Notes under the pieces: generated by a model | What the model was told of the DNA's origin: nothing | Databases searched by the model: none | Seen by the model: only the letters and a program-made list of their open reading frames with translations | Program-made: the position numbers and the translations under genes | Part shown: positions 16,449 to 24,980 of the stretch, piece after piece | Layout of the letters: each line of letters begins with the position of its first letter | Position numbering within the stretch: position 1 is the stretch's first letter | NCBI GenBank assembly: GCA_900637135.1 | Contig: LR134353.1 | Location: forward strand, 3,596,001-3,660,000 | Direction of reading: 5' to 3' | Origin: Mycolicibacterium flavescens | GTDB taxonomy: Bacteria > Actinomycetota > Actinomycetes > Mycobacteriales > Mycobacteriaceae | Length of the DNA: 64,000 nt

Positions 16449-16466
16449 ACTTGACATGCGTCAAGT
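16449..16466. promoter_or_regulatory. Inverted-repeat operator between TetR gene and cyp136
   Basis: ACTTGACATGCGTCAAGT has perfect seven-base arms ACTTGAC/GTCAAGT around ATGC. It lies 38 bases upstream of the TetR start (16411) and 62 bases upstream of cyp136 (16529). Symmetry and position make it the probable TetR operator. The TTGAC within it may also serve as a -35 element for one promoter. Confidence 0.72.
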
Positions 16467-16528
16467 CTGCCATCCAGGATGGTGATGAGAGTGACAACGG
16501 CCACATTCCATTGCACAGGAGCTCGTGA

Positions 16529-18013
16529 ATGACCGCGACGATCAGCACGACGGACTATCTGCTCGACCAGGCCAAGCGCCGGTTGACCCCGTCGTTCAAC
16601 AACTTCCCCGGCATGGGAATCGTTGAGCGCAAGCTGCTCAACACGGATTTCCCACAGAAGCCGATGGCCGAGCCGCCCCCGGGCAGCGATCTCAAGCCGG
16701 TGATCGGCGACGCCGGTCTGCCGATCCTCGGGCACATGATCGAGATGTTCCGTGGCGGACCGGACTATCTGCTGCACGTCTACCGCAAGTACGGCCCGCT
16801 GTACTACGCCGACTCGCCTGCGCTGCCCGCCGTCGCGGCGCTGGGCCCCGACGCCGCTCAGGCCGTCTACTCCAACCGCAACAAGGACTTCTCCCAGCAG
16901 GGCTGGGTTCCGGTGATCGGGCCGTTCTTCCATCGCGGCCTGATGCTCCTGGACTTCGAGGAGCACATGTTCCACCGGCGCATCATGCAAGAGGCGTTCG
17001 TCCGCTCCCGGCTGGTCGGATACCAGGAGCAGGTCGACCAAGTGGTCTCGCAGGTGATCGCCAACGACTGGGTCGTCAACGACGGGCGCTTCCTGATGTA
17101 CCCGGCGATGAAGGAACTGACCCTCGACATCGCCTCGATGGTGTTCATGGGCCACGAACCCGGCTCCGACAAGGAACTGGTCACCAAGGTCAACCAGGCA
17201 TTCACCACCACCACCCGCGCCGGCAACGCGATCATCCGCAAACCCGTGCGCCCGTTCACCTGGTGGCGCGGCATGCAGGCCCGCAAGCTGCTCGAGGAGT
17301 ACTTCGAGGAGCGGGTCAAGGAACGCCGCGGCAAGGACGGCTCGGATCTGTTGACGGTGCTGTGCCACACCGAGGACGAGGACGGCAACAAGTTCTCCGA
17401 CGATGACATCGTCAACCACATGATCTTCTTGATGATGGCCGCGCATGACACGTCGACCTCGACGGCGACGACGATGATCTACCACCTCGCCAAGCATCCC
17501 GAGTGGCAGGAGCGCTGCCGCGAGGAGTCCGATCGCCTCGGCGACGGGCCTGCCGACATCGAGTCGCTGGACAAGCTCGAGTCGCTGGATCTGGTGATGA
17601 ACGAGTCGATCCGCCTGGTGACGCCGGTGCAGTGGGCCATGCGCCAAACCGTGCGGGACACCGAGTTGCTCGGCCACTACCTGCCGAAGGGCACCAACGT
17701 CATCGCCTATCCGGGGATGAACCACCGGCTCGAGGAGTTCTACCCCGACCCGATGAAGTTTGACCCGTTGCGGTTCACCGAGCCGCGCAACGAGCACAAG
17801 CAGCACCGCTACGCGTTCAGCCCCTTCGGCGGCGGGGCGCACAAGTGCATCGGCATGACCTTCGGCCAGCTGGAGGTCAAGACGATCCTGCACCGGCTGC
17901 TGCGCAAGTACCGGCTCGAACTGCCCCGCCCGGACTACACGACCGAGTGGGATTACGGCGGCATGCCGGTGCCCAAGGACGGCATGCACATCGTGCTGCG
18001 CCCGCTGCACTGA
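16529..18013 (+). CDS. cyp136: Cytochrome P450 CYP136
   Basis: 494-residue P450 monooxygenase. The heme-binding loop FSPFGGGAHKCIGM (near 431-444) with the thiolate Cys, the ExxR helix NESIRLVTPVQ, and the I-helix MMAAHDTSTSTATT are intact. The whole protein follows M. tuberculosis Cyp136 (Rv3059) from YLLDQAKRRLTPSFNNFPGM onwards. Length and the unusual long N-terminal part are as in that clade. Divergent from a TetR gene with a clear operator; likely induced by its substrate, which is unknown (sterol-like ligands have been proposed for the clade). Confidence 0.96.
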   Translation: MTATISTTDYLLDQAKRRLTPSFNNFPGMGIVERKLLNTDFPQKPMAEPPPGSDLKPVIGDAGLPILGHMIEMFRGGPDYLLHVYRKYGPLYYADSPALPAVAALGPDAAQAVYSNRNKDFSQQGWVPVIGPFFHRGLMLLDFEEHMFHRRIMQEAFVRSRLVGYQEQVDQVVSQVIANDWVVNDGRFLMYPAMKELTLDIASMVFMGHEPGSDKELVTKVNQAFTTTTRAGNAIIRKPVRPFTWWRGMQARKLLEEYFEERVKERRGKDGSDLLTVLCHTEDEDGNKFSDDDIVNHMIFLMMAAHDTSTSTATTMIYHLAKHPEWQERCREESDRLGDGPADIESLDKLESLDLVMNESIRLVTPVQWAMRQTVRDTELLGHYLPKGTNVIAYPGMNHRLEEFYPDPMKFDPLRFTEPRNEHKQHRYAFSPFGGGAHKCIGMTFGQLEVKTILHRLLRKYRLELPRPDYTTEWDYGGMPVPKDGMHIVLRPLH

Positions 18014-18023
18014 CCCGTCGTTG

Positions 18024-18086
18024 CCGCGAAATGGCATTCCAGCAGCGATTGTTCGAGTGACAGCCTGCCGGAATGCAATTTCGCGG
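18024..18086. terminator. Long stem-loop between cyp136 and convergent gene
   Basis: CCGCGAAATGGCATTCC (18024-18040) pairs with GGAATGCAATTTCGCGG (18070-18086) at 16 of 17 positions with a 29-base loop. It sits between the stops of cyp136 and the convergent LeuA-domain gene, so it may end transcription from both sides. Confidence 0.65.
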
Positions 18087-18100
18087 TGATCAGGCGGCGG

Positions 18101-18595
18101 TCAGGACGCCACCAGTAGGCGGTTCGCACACGCGATGACGGCGCTCAACGCCGACTGCGTGGCGTCCTCGGACAGCCCCATCGCCCACTCCGAATTCAGC
18201 CCGTCCGAGCCGCGGATGAAGGTGGCGGTGCGCTCACCGGCGCTCACCTGGTGAAAGGCGGTCATCTCCACCGAGATCCCGCGGTCGTAGAGCATCGAGG
18301 TCAGTGCGGCGACGGGGCCGGGTGCGGCCGCTGTCGTCGTGCAGATGCGATCTCCGATGGCCAGCGTCGCCTGATAGTTGCGTGGGCCCAGCCGGTTGGC
18401 GGGGCGACTGCCGTCGGCGCAGCTCCAGTTGCCCAGCCTCACCGGTCCCGACGTGGGCGCGTACTCGGCGAGAAAGGTGTCGAAAGACATCGCGTCGGCC
18501 TCCTCGCGCAGACCGCGGGGCGGCGGGGCGTCGAGAGAGGCCGCGAATGCCGACGGTGCTGCGCTGGTAGCGGATTGTGTTGCGAACGAGGTCAT
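18101..18595 (-). CDS. Stand-alone alpha-isopropylmalate synthase regulatory-domain protein
   Basis: 164 residues with ATG at 18593-18595. The stretch after residue 50 (GNWSCADGSRP..NYQATLAIGD..GPVAALTSMLYDRGISVEM..TATFIRGSDG..WAMGLSEDATQSALSAVIACANRL) fits the C-terminal allosteric/dimerisation domain of LeuA (LeuA_dimer) with no catalytic TIM barrel. Such a domain normally binds leucine and inhibits isopropylmalate synthase. A free copy could sense an amino acid or regulate a partner enzyme. The N-terminal 40 residues are low in complexity. Other domain assignments are possible; the match is by eye. Convergent with cyp136. Confidence 0.7.
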   Translation of the reverse strand: MTSFATQSATSAAPSAFAASLDAPPPRGLREEADAMSFDTFLAEYAPTSGPVRLGNWSCADGSRPANRLGPRNYQATLAIGDRICTTTAAAPGPVAALTSMLYDRGISVEMTAFHQVSAGERTATFIRGSDGLNSEWAMGLSEDATQSALSAVIACANRLLVAS

Positions 18596-18652
18596 GTGCC
18601 GGTCTTTTCTTCGAAGAGAAGTGACCGACTACGTAGCGACGACCCACAGCGA

Positions 18653-18674
18653 GGGGTCGGTCAGATCAGACCCC
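18653..18674 (-). promoter_or_regulatory. Hairpin and possible attenuator leader before the LeuA-domain gene
   Basis: GGGGTC (18653-18658) and GACCCC (18669-18674) can pair around ten bases, 58 bases upstream of the 18595 start. Just upstream on the minus strand is a short frame GTG 18705-18707 to TGA 18666-18668 encoding VPRRLVVATRSGV, rich in Leu/Val codons, whose stop falls in the hairpin. No Shine-Dalgarno is evident, so this is speculative. Confidence 0.3.
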
Positions 18675-18761
18675 GCTGCGGGTTGCTACTACGAGTCGCC
18701 TCGGCACGCGTTCGATCGTAGACAACCACCGACCGGGCCGCAAAGGAAAAACCGTTCGCAA

Positions 18762-18774
18762 ACTGACCGTCAGT
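18762..18774. repeat. Short palindrome upstream of the TauE gene
   Basis: ACTGACCGTCAGT has six-base arms ACTGAC/GTCAGT around one base, 91 bases before the TauE start. CTGACTGACGG follows at 18784. It is a possible operator in the divergent gap but no regulator gene is adjacent. Confidence 0.35.
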
Positions 18775-18864
18775 TCTTCAGGTCTGACTGACGGCGCCCG
18801 AGCGAGGCAGATCACAGCGCCTCGAATCTTCGGACGCCACGCGCTGGCCGTAGCGTGACCTTCG

Positions 18865-19614
18865 ATGACGTGGGCCCTGCTGTTCGCCGCCGGCGTTCTC
18901 GGCGGGCTCACCGGCAGCATCGCCGGGTTGGCCTCGGTGGCCACCTATCCCGCGCTGCTGCTCTTCGGGTTGCCCCCGGTCACCGCCAATGTGACGAACA
19001 CCGTGGCGCTCGTGTTCAACGGGATCGGCTCGGTGTTGGGGTCGCGTCCTGAACTCAAGGGGCAGGGCAGGTGGATCCTGCGCACCGCACCGATCGCGGT
19101 GTTCGGTGGTGTGGCCGGCGCCGCGCTGCTGCTCACCACGCCCGCCGAGGGCTTCGAGAGATCGGTGCCGATTCTGCTCGCGGTCGCCTCGGTCGCGATC
19201 CTGCTGCCCCGCCGGGCTCCCGGTGACGAGCCGAGCACGGGGCGTCGCCGTGCGGCGGTGGTCATCGAGGCGACCGCGGTGTTCCTGATCTGTATCTACG
19301 GCGGCTATTTCGGCGCTGCCGCGGGTGTGCTGCTGCTCGCGCTCCTGTTGCGCACCGGCCACGCCTCGCTCGCGGAGGCCAACGCGGGCAAGAACGTGAT
19401 CCTGGGTGTGGCGAACCTCGTGGCGGCCGTGGTGTTCGCGATGCTGGCGCCGGTGCAGTGGGGTGCGATGTTGGTGCTGGGCTTGGGCTGTCTGATCGGC
19501 TCCCGGCTCGGGCCGGTCGTCGTGCGGCACGCACCCGCGGGGCCGTTGCGCGTCGTGATCGGCGCAGCCGGCGTAGCGCTGGCCGTCCAGCTGGCGATCG
19601 ACACCTACGCCTAG
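18865..19614 (+). CDS. TauE/SafE-type membrane transporter
   Basis: 249-residue integral membrane protein of the sulfite exporter TauE/SafE family. It has two repeated halves of about four hydrophobic segments each; the characteristic GLTGSIAGLASVATYPALL near the start and GGYFGAAAGVLLLALL plus LAEANAGKNVILGVANLV in the second half are the family's re-entrant-like motifs. These proteins move small anions such as sulfite or organic sulfonates. The gene stands alone on the plus strand and overlaps the convergent phosphotransferase by four bases, so its stop is inside that gene's end. Substrate unknown. Confidence 0.92.
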   Translation: MTWALLFAAGVLGGLTGSIAGLASVATYPALLLFGLPPVTANVTNTVALVFNGIGSVLGSRPELKGQGRWILRTAPIAVFGGVAGAALLLTTPAEGFERSVPILLAVASVAILLPRRAPGDEPSTGRRRAAVVIEATAVFLICIYGGYFGAAAGVLLLALLLRTGHASLAEANAGKNVILGVANLVAAVVFAMLAPVQWGAMLVLGLGCLIGSRLGPVVVRHAPAGPLRVVIGAAGVALAVQLAIDTYA

Positions 19615-20675
19615 AGCTCGAAGGGGCTGTCGCCCTTGATCACCCGCTTGCCGAGATCGATGAGGTTCTGGGCGTTGGCATGCAACCGCTCCCCCGCGTC
19701 CCGGCTCGCCTGACCGATCAGGAACCGCGACCAGGTGCCCTCGATGACGATCCCCAGCTTGAAGCACGCCATCGCGACATACCAATCGAGGCTTGATGTT
19801 TCGCGGCCGCCGGCTTCGAGGTAGGCGTCGAGGAGTTCACGACGGGTGGCCAGTCCGCCGAGCGCGGCGAGCTCTGCGCCCGCGGTGATCGTGTTGGTCT
19901 CCAGCGGCCAGCAGATCAGCATCCAGCCCAGATCGAGCAGCGGATCGCCGATCGTGCACATCTCCCAGTCGACGAACGCCGCCACCTCTGGCCTGTCGCG
20001 ACGCAGCAGCACATTGCTCAGGTGCGGGTCACCGTGCAGGACACCCGGACGACCCTCCGGCGGTAGGTTCGACGCCAACCACTCAGCGAGTTCGGTCACG
20101 GCCAGCGACTCGGGGTCGTATCGGTCGTGCCGGTAGCTTTCGAGCAGCCGGAGGAACTGCGGAACCTGACGCTCCAGAAAGGATCCGGGCCGTTTGAGCT
20201 CGGCGAGCGGGCTGCCCTCCCATTCGACCTGCCCGAGCGCGGCCAGGCTCGCCGCATACGACAACCCCACTTGATGGCGCATCGCCGGATCGCGCACGTA
20301 GGCCTCGGACATGTCGTCACCGGGGTTGAAGCCGTCGACCACTTCCATCAGGTAGAAGACCACGCCGAGGACGCTGAGATCCTCACAGCCGGCGATGAAT
20401 CCGGGATGCGGCACCGGTGTCCCCGCCAACGTCCGCAGCGCCGCGATCTCGCGCAGCATCGTCTTGTCGCTCGTCGGCCGCGGATGGGCCGGCGGTCGTC
20501 GAAGCACCATGGGCCGGTCGTCGATCAGCAAGCGCACCACGATGTTCTGCGTTCCGCCGGTCAGCGGTTCGACATCGCTGACCGTCGTGCCCAGACCCTC
20601 CGCGCGCACCCACTGCTGCAGCGCGGCCTGGTCGTCGTGGCTCAGTGTCGGAAGGCGATGCGCGTCGTCGGGCAT
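19611..20675 (-). CDS. Phosphotransferase family protein (APH/ACAD10-like kinase)
   Basis: 354 residues from the ATG at 20673-20675. A kinase fold of the aminoglycoside phosphotransferase type is evident: VVRLLIDDRPMVLRRPP (Lys/Arg of the N-lobe), catalytic loop LHGDPHLSNVLL (near 222-233) and metal-binding FVDWEMCTIGDPLLDLGWM. In actinobacteria these often work with acyl-CoA dehydrogenases and phosphorylate hydroxyacyl-CoA or other small molecules. It lies downstream of the SDR gene at 20794 with a strong 18-bp stem-loop between, suggesting separate transcription. Function inferred from family only. Confidence 0.9.
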   Translation of the reverse strand: MPDDAHRLPTLSHDDQAALQQWVRAEGLGTTVSDVEPLTGGTQNIVVRLLIDDRPMVLRRPPAHPRPTSDKTMLREIAALRTLAGTPVPHPGFIAGCEDLSVLGVVFYLMEVVDGFNPGDDMSEAYVRDPAMRHQVGLSYAASLAALGQVEWEGSPLAELKRPGSFLERQVPQFLRLLESYRHDRYDPESLAVTELAEWLASNLPPEGRPGVLHGDPHLSNVLLRRDRPEVAAFVDWEMCTIGDPLLDLGWMLICWPLETNTITAGAELAALGGLATRRELLDAYLEAGGRETSSLDWYVAMACFKLGIVIEGTWSRFLIGQASRDAGERLHANAQNLIDLGKRVIKGDSPFEL

Positions 20676-20738
20676 GCAGCCATCGTGTCAAATGGATCGC
20701 GGAAGCGGCACGGGAGTCGGCCGCCTCACCCTATCTGC

Positions 20739-20787
20739 GATTTCGGTGTAGTTGGTGGCGGTGAGCGCAACCAACTACACCGAAATC
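20739..20787. terminator. Perfect 18-bp stem-loop between two leftward genes
   Basis: GATTTCGGTGTAGTTGGT (20739-20756) and its exact inverse ACCAACTACACCGAAATC (20770-20787) enclose a 13-base loop. It lies directly after the SDR stop (20794) and before the phosphotransferase start (20675) on the minus strand, so an intrinsic-type terminator of the SDR transcript is likely. Confidence 0.72.
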
Positions 20788-20793
20788 ACACCT

Positions 20794-21561
20794 CTACTTG
20801 GGGGCGAAGCGCTGGCCGGCGTCCAGGCGCAGGCACTGGCCGTTGAGCATCGGGTTCTCGACGATCGCGGCCACCAGCTTGGCGTACTCCTCGGGCTTGC
20901 CGAGCCGCTTCGGGAACGCCGCGTCCTTGGTCAGTGCCTTGGCGAACTCGTCGGGAATGCCCTCGGTCAGACCCGTGGCGAACAGGCTCGGCGCGATCGC
21001 CAGCGCCCGGATGCCCAGGCTGCCCATGTCGCGGGCCATCGTCAGGCACATCCCGGCGATCGCGGCCTTGGACGCGGTGTAGGCGACCTGCCCGATCTGG
21101 CCCTCGAACGCCGCGATCGAGGCGGTGTTGATGATGACGCCGCGCTCTTCCTGCTCGTCGTCGACGAGATCCTGCTGGCTCATCTGCCAACCGGCCAGCC
21201 TGCTGATGTTGAACGTGCCGATGAGGTTGAGGTCCACGCACTTACGGAACGTGTCGAGGCTGTGCGGGCCGTCCTTCTTGACCGTGCGCTCGGCGGCGCC
21301 GCCACCGGCCGTCGTCACGATGATGTGCAGCCCGCCGAGCTTGTCGATCGCCTGCTGCAGCACCTTCTCGGTGCCCTCGAAGTCGGTGACGTCCACCTCG
21401 AAGAAGGAGCCACCGATAGCGTCGGCCACTTCCTTGCCCTTCGACTGCGGGCGGTCCAGAACCGCCACGTCCGCGCCGCGTTGAGCCAGCAACTCGGCCG
21501 TCGCCTTGCCGAAGCCCGACGCTCCGCCGACGACGATGGCCTTCTTGCCAGAAATCTCCAC
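20794..21561 (-). CDS. SDR family oxidoreductase, 3-hydroxyacyl-CoA dehydrogenase type 2-like
   Basis: 255 residues from the GTG at 21559-21561 (MEISGKKAIVVGGASGFGKA). Glycine motif GGASGFGKA, NAD-specific acidic Asp after strand 2 (AVLDRP), catalytic Ser..YTASKAA (near 155-175), and the insertion QQDLVDDEQEERGVIINTAS typical of HSD17B10-like enzymes that oxidise 3-hydroxyacyl-CoA or steroid alcohols. The longer frame upstream lies opposite the molybdenum gene and is not used. A GGGAGACC stretch precedes the start. It is divergent from the molybdopterin gene. Role in beta-oxidation is inferred. Confidence 0.93.
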   Translation of the reverse strand: MEISGKKAIVVGGASGFGKATAELLAQRGADVAVLDRPQSKGKEVADAIGGSFFEVDVTDFEGTEKVLQQAIDKLGGLHIIVTTAGGGAAERTVKKDGPHSLDTFRKCVDLNLIGTFNISRLAGWQMSQQDLVDDEQEERGVIINTASIAAFEGQIGQVAYTASKAAIAGMCLTMARDMGSLGIRALAIAPSLFATGLTEGIPDEFAKALTKDAAFPKRLGKPEEYAKLVAAIVENPMLNGQCLRLDAGQRFAPK

Positions 21562-21646
21562 CTGGGTCTCCCCTTTCCAAAAAGAGCTCGATTCGTAAAG
21601 CAACCTAGCTGACGTCACCGTTCGGTAAGCCCGTCGGGTCGCCAAC

Positions 21647-23224
21647 GTGAGTACTTTGAGCGGCATGACGTCGCGCAGCACCAAGGCGATGGGCGGCATC
21701 GCCGCAGCCGCCGTCGCGCTGGGCGTGACCCAACTGCTCGCCGTCTTCGTCGGACCGCGGGCCGACTCGCGTACCGCCGTCGGGTCGGCGGTCATCGACC
21801 TGACGCCCCGTCCGGTCAAGGAGTGGGCGATCCAGACCTTCGGCATGGCGGACAAACTCGTCCTGTCGATGCTCGTGCTCGCGGTGATCGCCGTCGTGGC
21901 CGCCGCCACCGCGGCGTTGGAGACGCGGCGCTTTCCGATCGGCAGCGTCGCGATCGTGGCGGCCGGCGCCGCCGGGTGCGCGGCGGTGCTCTCGCGTGCG
22001 GGGGCGACCCTGTTGGACACCCTGCCCACGGTGGTCGGCGCCGCCTGCGGCGTCGCGGTGCTTCGGCTGCTGACGTCGGGGCGGTTCACCGACGACGCCG
22101 GGCAGGCTGGCGACGACGGGCAGGCCGGCGTCGACGGGCCCGATCCCGGCCGACGGCTGTCGTTGATCACGCTGGGCTTCCTCGGGGCTGGCGCGCTGAC
22201 CGGAGTGGGCGGCGTTGTGCTGTCGCGCCTCACGACCTCGGTCTCCGGTGACCGCACGGCATTCGCGCTGCCGCCGGTCGACGTCGCCGCTCCCCCGATC
22301 CCGGCGACGGTGCAGCCGAAAGGTGTCGGGCTGGCGTCGTTCGTCACCAACAACGCCGACTTCTACCGGATCGACACCGCGCTGAGCGTGCCGCAGTTGA
22401 GTCGCGAGAACTGGCAGCTGCGGATCCACGGCATGGTCGATCGCGAAATCACCTTGCGCTTCGACGATCTCGACCAATTCGACGTGGTCGAGAAAGTGGT
22501 GACGCTCACGTGTGTGTCGAACCCGGTCGGCGGTGATCTCATCGGCAACGCCACGTGGACGGGATACCGCGTATCAGACCTGTTGGCAGAAGCCGGGATT
22601 CACCGTGACGCGGACATGGTGCTGTCGATGTCGATCGACGGGTTCACCGCGGGCACTCCGGTCGAGGCGCTCACCGACGACCGGGGCTCACTGCTGGCGG
22701 TCGGCATGAACGGCGAACCGCTGCCGACCGAGCACGGTTATCCCGCCCGCCTGGTGGTTCCCGGGCTGTACGGGTATGTCTCGGCGACGAAGTGGGTGGT
22801 CGACCTCGAGGTGACGCGGTTCGACCGCGCCCAGGCCTACTGGACGCGTCTGGGGTGGTCACCGCGCGGGCCGATCAAGACCGAGTCGCGGATCGACGTG
22901 CCGCGCAGTGGTCAAGACGTGCCCCGCGGGGAGGCGACGTTCGGTGGTGTGGCGTGGGCGCAGAACCGCGGGGTGCGCAACGTCGAGGTGCGCGTCGACG
23001 GACCCGCCGGGCAGGGCGACTGGCAACAGGCCGAACTCGGCGCCGCCTACTCGAACGAGACCTGGCGGCTGTGGAGTTTCCGGTGGCAGGCCACCCAGCC
23101 GGGACCGCACACCATCACGGTCCGGGCCACCGACAACACCGGCGCGACACAGACCGCCGCGATTGCCCAACCGATCCCCGACGGCGCCACCGGCTGGCAC
23201 AGCGTCGACTTCGAAGTCACCTAG
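21647..23224 (+). CDS. Membrane-anchored molybdopterin-dependent oxidoreductase
   Basis: 525 residues if started at GTG 21647, or 519 from the ATG at 21665. The first 200 residues hold about five hydrophobic segments (near 12-32, 70-90, 97-113, 120-140 and 180-200). Then follows a sulfite-oxidase-type molybdopterin domain with the Cys ligand in LTCVSNPVGGDL (near residue 288) and RLVVPGLYGYVSATKWV, and a C-terminal Ig-like dimerisation domain from about 420. It should therefore face the outside or periplasm from the membrane, anchored N-terminally. Substrate (sulfite or another S/N-oxide) is unknown. It is monocistronic, ended by a stem-loop. Confidence 0.9.
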   Translation: MSTLSGMTSRSTKAMGGIAAAAVALGVTQLLAVFVGPRADSRTAVGSAVIDLTPRPVKEWAIQTFGMADKLVLSMLVLAVIAVVAAATAALETRRFPIGSVAIVAAGAAGCAAVLSRAGATLLDTLPTVVGAACGVAVLRLLTSGRFTDDAGQAGDDGQAGVDGPDPGRRLSLITLGFLGAGALTGVGGVVLSRLTTSVSGDRTAFALPPVDVAAPPIPATVQPKGVGLASFVTNNADFYRIDTALSVPQLSRENWQLRIHGMVDREITLRFDDLDQFDVVEKVVTLTCVSNPVGGDLIGNATWTGYRVSDLLAEAGIHRDADMVLSMSIDGFTAGTPVEALTDDRGSLLAVGMNGEPLPTEHGYPARLVVPGLYGYVSATKWVVDLEVTRFDRAQAYWTRLGWSPRGPIKTESRIDVPRSGQDVPRGEATFGGVAWAQNRGVRNVEVRVDGPAGQGDWQQAELGAAYSNETWRLWSFRWQATQPGPHTITVRATDNTGATQTAAIAQPIPDGATGWHSVDFEVT

Positions 23225-23235
23225 TTTTCTCTGCC

Positions 23236-23296
23236 GCGAGCGACCGTGTCTGCCCCTCGACACGCCGCTAAAGGGCGTGCAATTGCGGTCACTCGC
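23236..23296. terminator. Stem-loop after the molybdopterin gene
   Basis: GCGAGCGACCG (23236-23246) pairs with CGGTCACTCGC (23286-23296) at 10 of 11 positions. Inside is a second hairpin CACGCC..GGCGTG. It lies 12 bases after the gene end and 60 bases before ligB on the same strand, and probably separates their transcripts. Confidence 0.6.
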
Positions 23297-23355
23297 GCCC
23301 GACGGATGACCTCTCGCGGCTCAACAATGTCGGATCGGCGTGTCAGGCTGAACAC

Positions 23356-24930
23356 GTGCAGTTACTCGACGTCGCCACGGCGTCCGCCGAGGTCGGTGCG
23401 TCCTCGTCGCGGCTGGCCAAAACGGCTCGAATCGCCGATCTGCTGGGCCGCGCCGGCGAGGAAGGCGACGCCGATCAGGTCGCGGTCGTGGTGTCGTGGC
23501 TCTCCGGTGAGCTGCCGCAACGGCAGATCGGTGTCGGGTGGGCCTCGCTGCGCTCGCTACCGCGCCCGGCGGAGTCCGCATCGTTGACGGTGCCCGACGT
23601 CCATGCGCGGTTCACCGAGATCGGGCAAGTCGCGGGCAAGGGCTCGCAGGCACGGCGCGCCGAGCTGCTCGCCGGGCTGTTCGGCGCCGCGACCGCCGAG
23701 GAACAGACGTTCCTGCGTCGGCTGCTGGGCGGTGAGCTGCGCCAGGGCGCACTCGTCGGCGTGATGGCCGATGCGGTCGCCAAGGCCGCCGGCCTCCCGG
23801 CCGCCGCGGTGCGCCGTGCCGCGATGCTCGGTGGTGACCTGCCCGCCGTCGCGGCTGCCGCCCTGACCATGGGCGAGGCCGCACTGGAGCGGTTCACGCT
23901 GACGGTCGGCCGTCCGGTGGGCCCGATGCTGGCGCAGACCGCAGTCGGCGTGGCCGAGGCACTCGAACGTCTCGGCGGCACAGCAGTTTTCGAAGCGAAG
24001 CTGGACGGCGCGCGGGTGCAGGTGCATCGGCGAGGCGATGAGGTGTCGATCTACACCCGAAGCCTCGACGACGTGACCGCACGCCTCCCGGAGGTCGCCG
24101 ACGCCGTGCTGGCGTTGCCGGTCACGACCGTGATCGCCGATGCCGAGGTAATCGCACTCAAACCCGACGGGCGGCCGCACCGCTTCCAGGTGACGGCATC
24201 GCGGTTCGGTCGCTCCGCCGACATCGCCGCCGCCGCGGCGGCCCAACCGCTGTCGGTCTTCGTCTTCGACCTGCTGCATGTCGACGGCGTCGACCTGCTC
24301 GACAAACCCACCGGTGAACGCATCGAGGTGCTCGACGCGCTCGTTCCGAAGCTGCACCGCGTCGACCGCCTCGTCACCGGCGACGTCGAACAGGCGCGCG
24401 AGTTCCTCGAGGTGACGCTGGCCGCCGGCCACGAGGGCGTCATGGCCAAGTCGTTGACCGCGCCGTACGAGGCGGGGCGACGCGGAGCCGGCTGGCTCAA
24501 GGTCAAACCCGTACACACCCTCGACCTGGTGGTGCTCGCGGTCGAGTGGGGTTCGGGCCGTCGCACCGGCAAGTTGTCCAACATCCACCTCGGCGCACGG
24601 GATCCGCAGACGGGCGAATTCGTCATGCTTGGAAAGACTTTCAAGGGTATGACCGACGCCATGCTCGAGTGGCAGACCACCCGGTTCCTCGAGTTGGCCG
24701 ACGGACCGACCGACGACTCCGGCTATCTGGCCGGCTCAGCCGGCCGTGTGGTGTGGGTCAGACCCGAGCAGGTCGTCGAGATCGCGTTCGACGGCGTGCA
24801 GACGTCGACGCGGTACCCCGGCGGTATGGCCCTGCGGTTCGCCAGGGTGCTGCGGTACCGCGACGACAAGAGCCCCGCAGAAGTCGACACCATCGACACG
24901 GTGCGGGCGTTCTACCAGCGCGGAAGCTGA
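23356..24930 (+). CDS. ligB: ATP-dependent DNA ligase LigB
   Basis: 524 residues with GTG start at 23356 (MQLLDVATASAEVGASSSRL). The adenylated Lys is in motif I EAKLDGARVQVH (near residue 215), preceded by an N-terminal helical DNA-binding domain (1-190). Motif IV IADAEVIAL and motif V GVMAKSL..GWLKVKP follow, then the OB-fold part with LGKTFKGMTDAMLEWQT. It matches the M. tuberculosis accessory ligase LigB (Rv3062). Length is close to the usual 507. It precedes cstA on the same strand, 50 bases apart. Confidence 0.95.
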   Translation: MQLLDVATASAEVGASSSRLAKTARIADLLGRAGEEGDADQVAVVVSWLSGELPQRQIGVGWASLRSLPRPAESASLTVPDVHARFTEIGQVAGKGSQARRAELLAGLFGAATAEEQTFLRRLLGGELRQGALVGVMADAVAKAAGLPAAAVRRAAMLGGDLPAVAAAALTMGEAALERFTLTVGRPVGPMLAQTAVGVAEALERLGGTAVFEAKLDGARVQVHRRGDEVSIYTRSLDDVTARLPEVADAVLALPVTTVIADAEVIALKPDGRPHRFQVTASRFGRSADIAAAAAAQPLSVFVFDLLHVDGVDLLDKPTGERIEVLDALVPKLHRVDRLVTGDVEQAREFLEVTLAAGHEGVMAKSLTAPYEAGRRGAGWLKVKPVHTLDLVVLAVEWGSGRRTGKLSNIHLGARDPQTGEFVMLGKTFKGMTDAMLEWQTTRFLELADGPTDDSGYLAGSAGRVVWVRPEQVVEIAFDGVQTSTRYPGGMALRFARVLRYRDDKSPAEVDTIDTVRAFYQRGS

Positions 24931-24980
24931 AGCCCGCGGTTTTGACACGTCGTCGGCGCCGCCGGTGAAAAGATCGGCAC

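Noticed and set aside
15776..18037. A 753-codon minus-strand frame continuing beyond the TetR gene
   Set aside because: Beyond 16411 it is antisense to cyp136 with no TetR or other feature.
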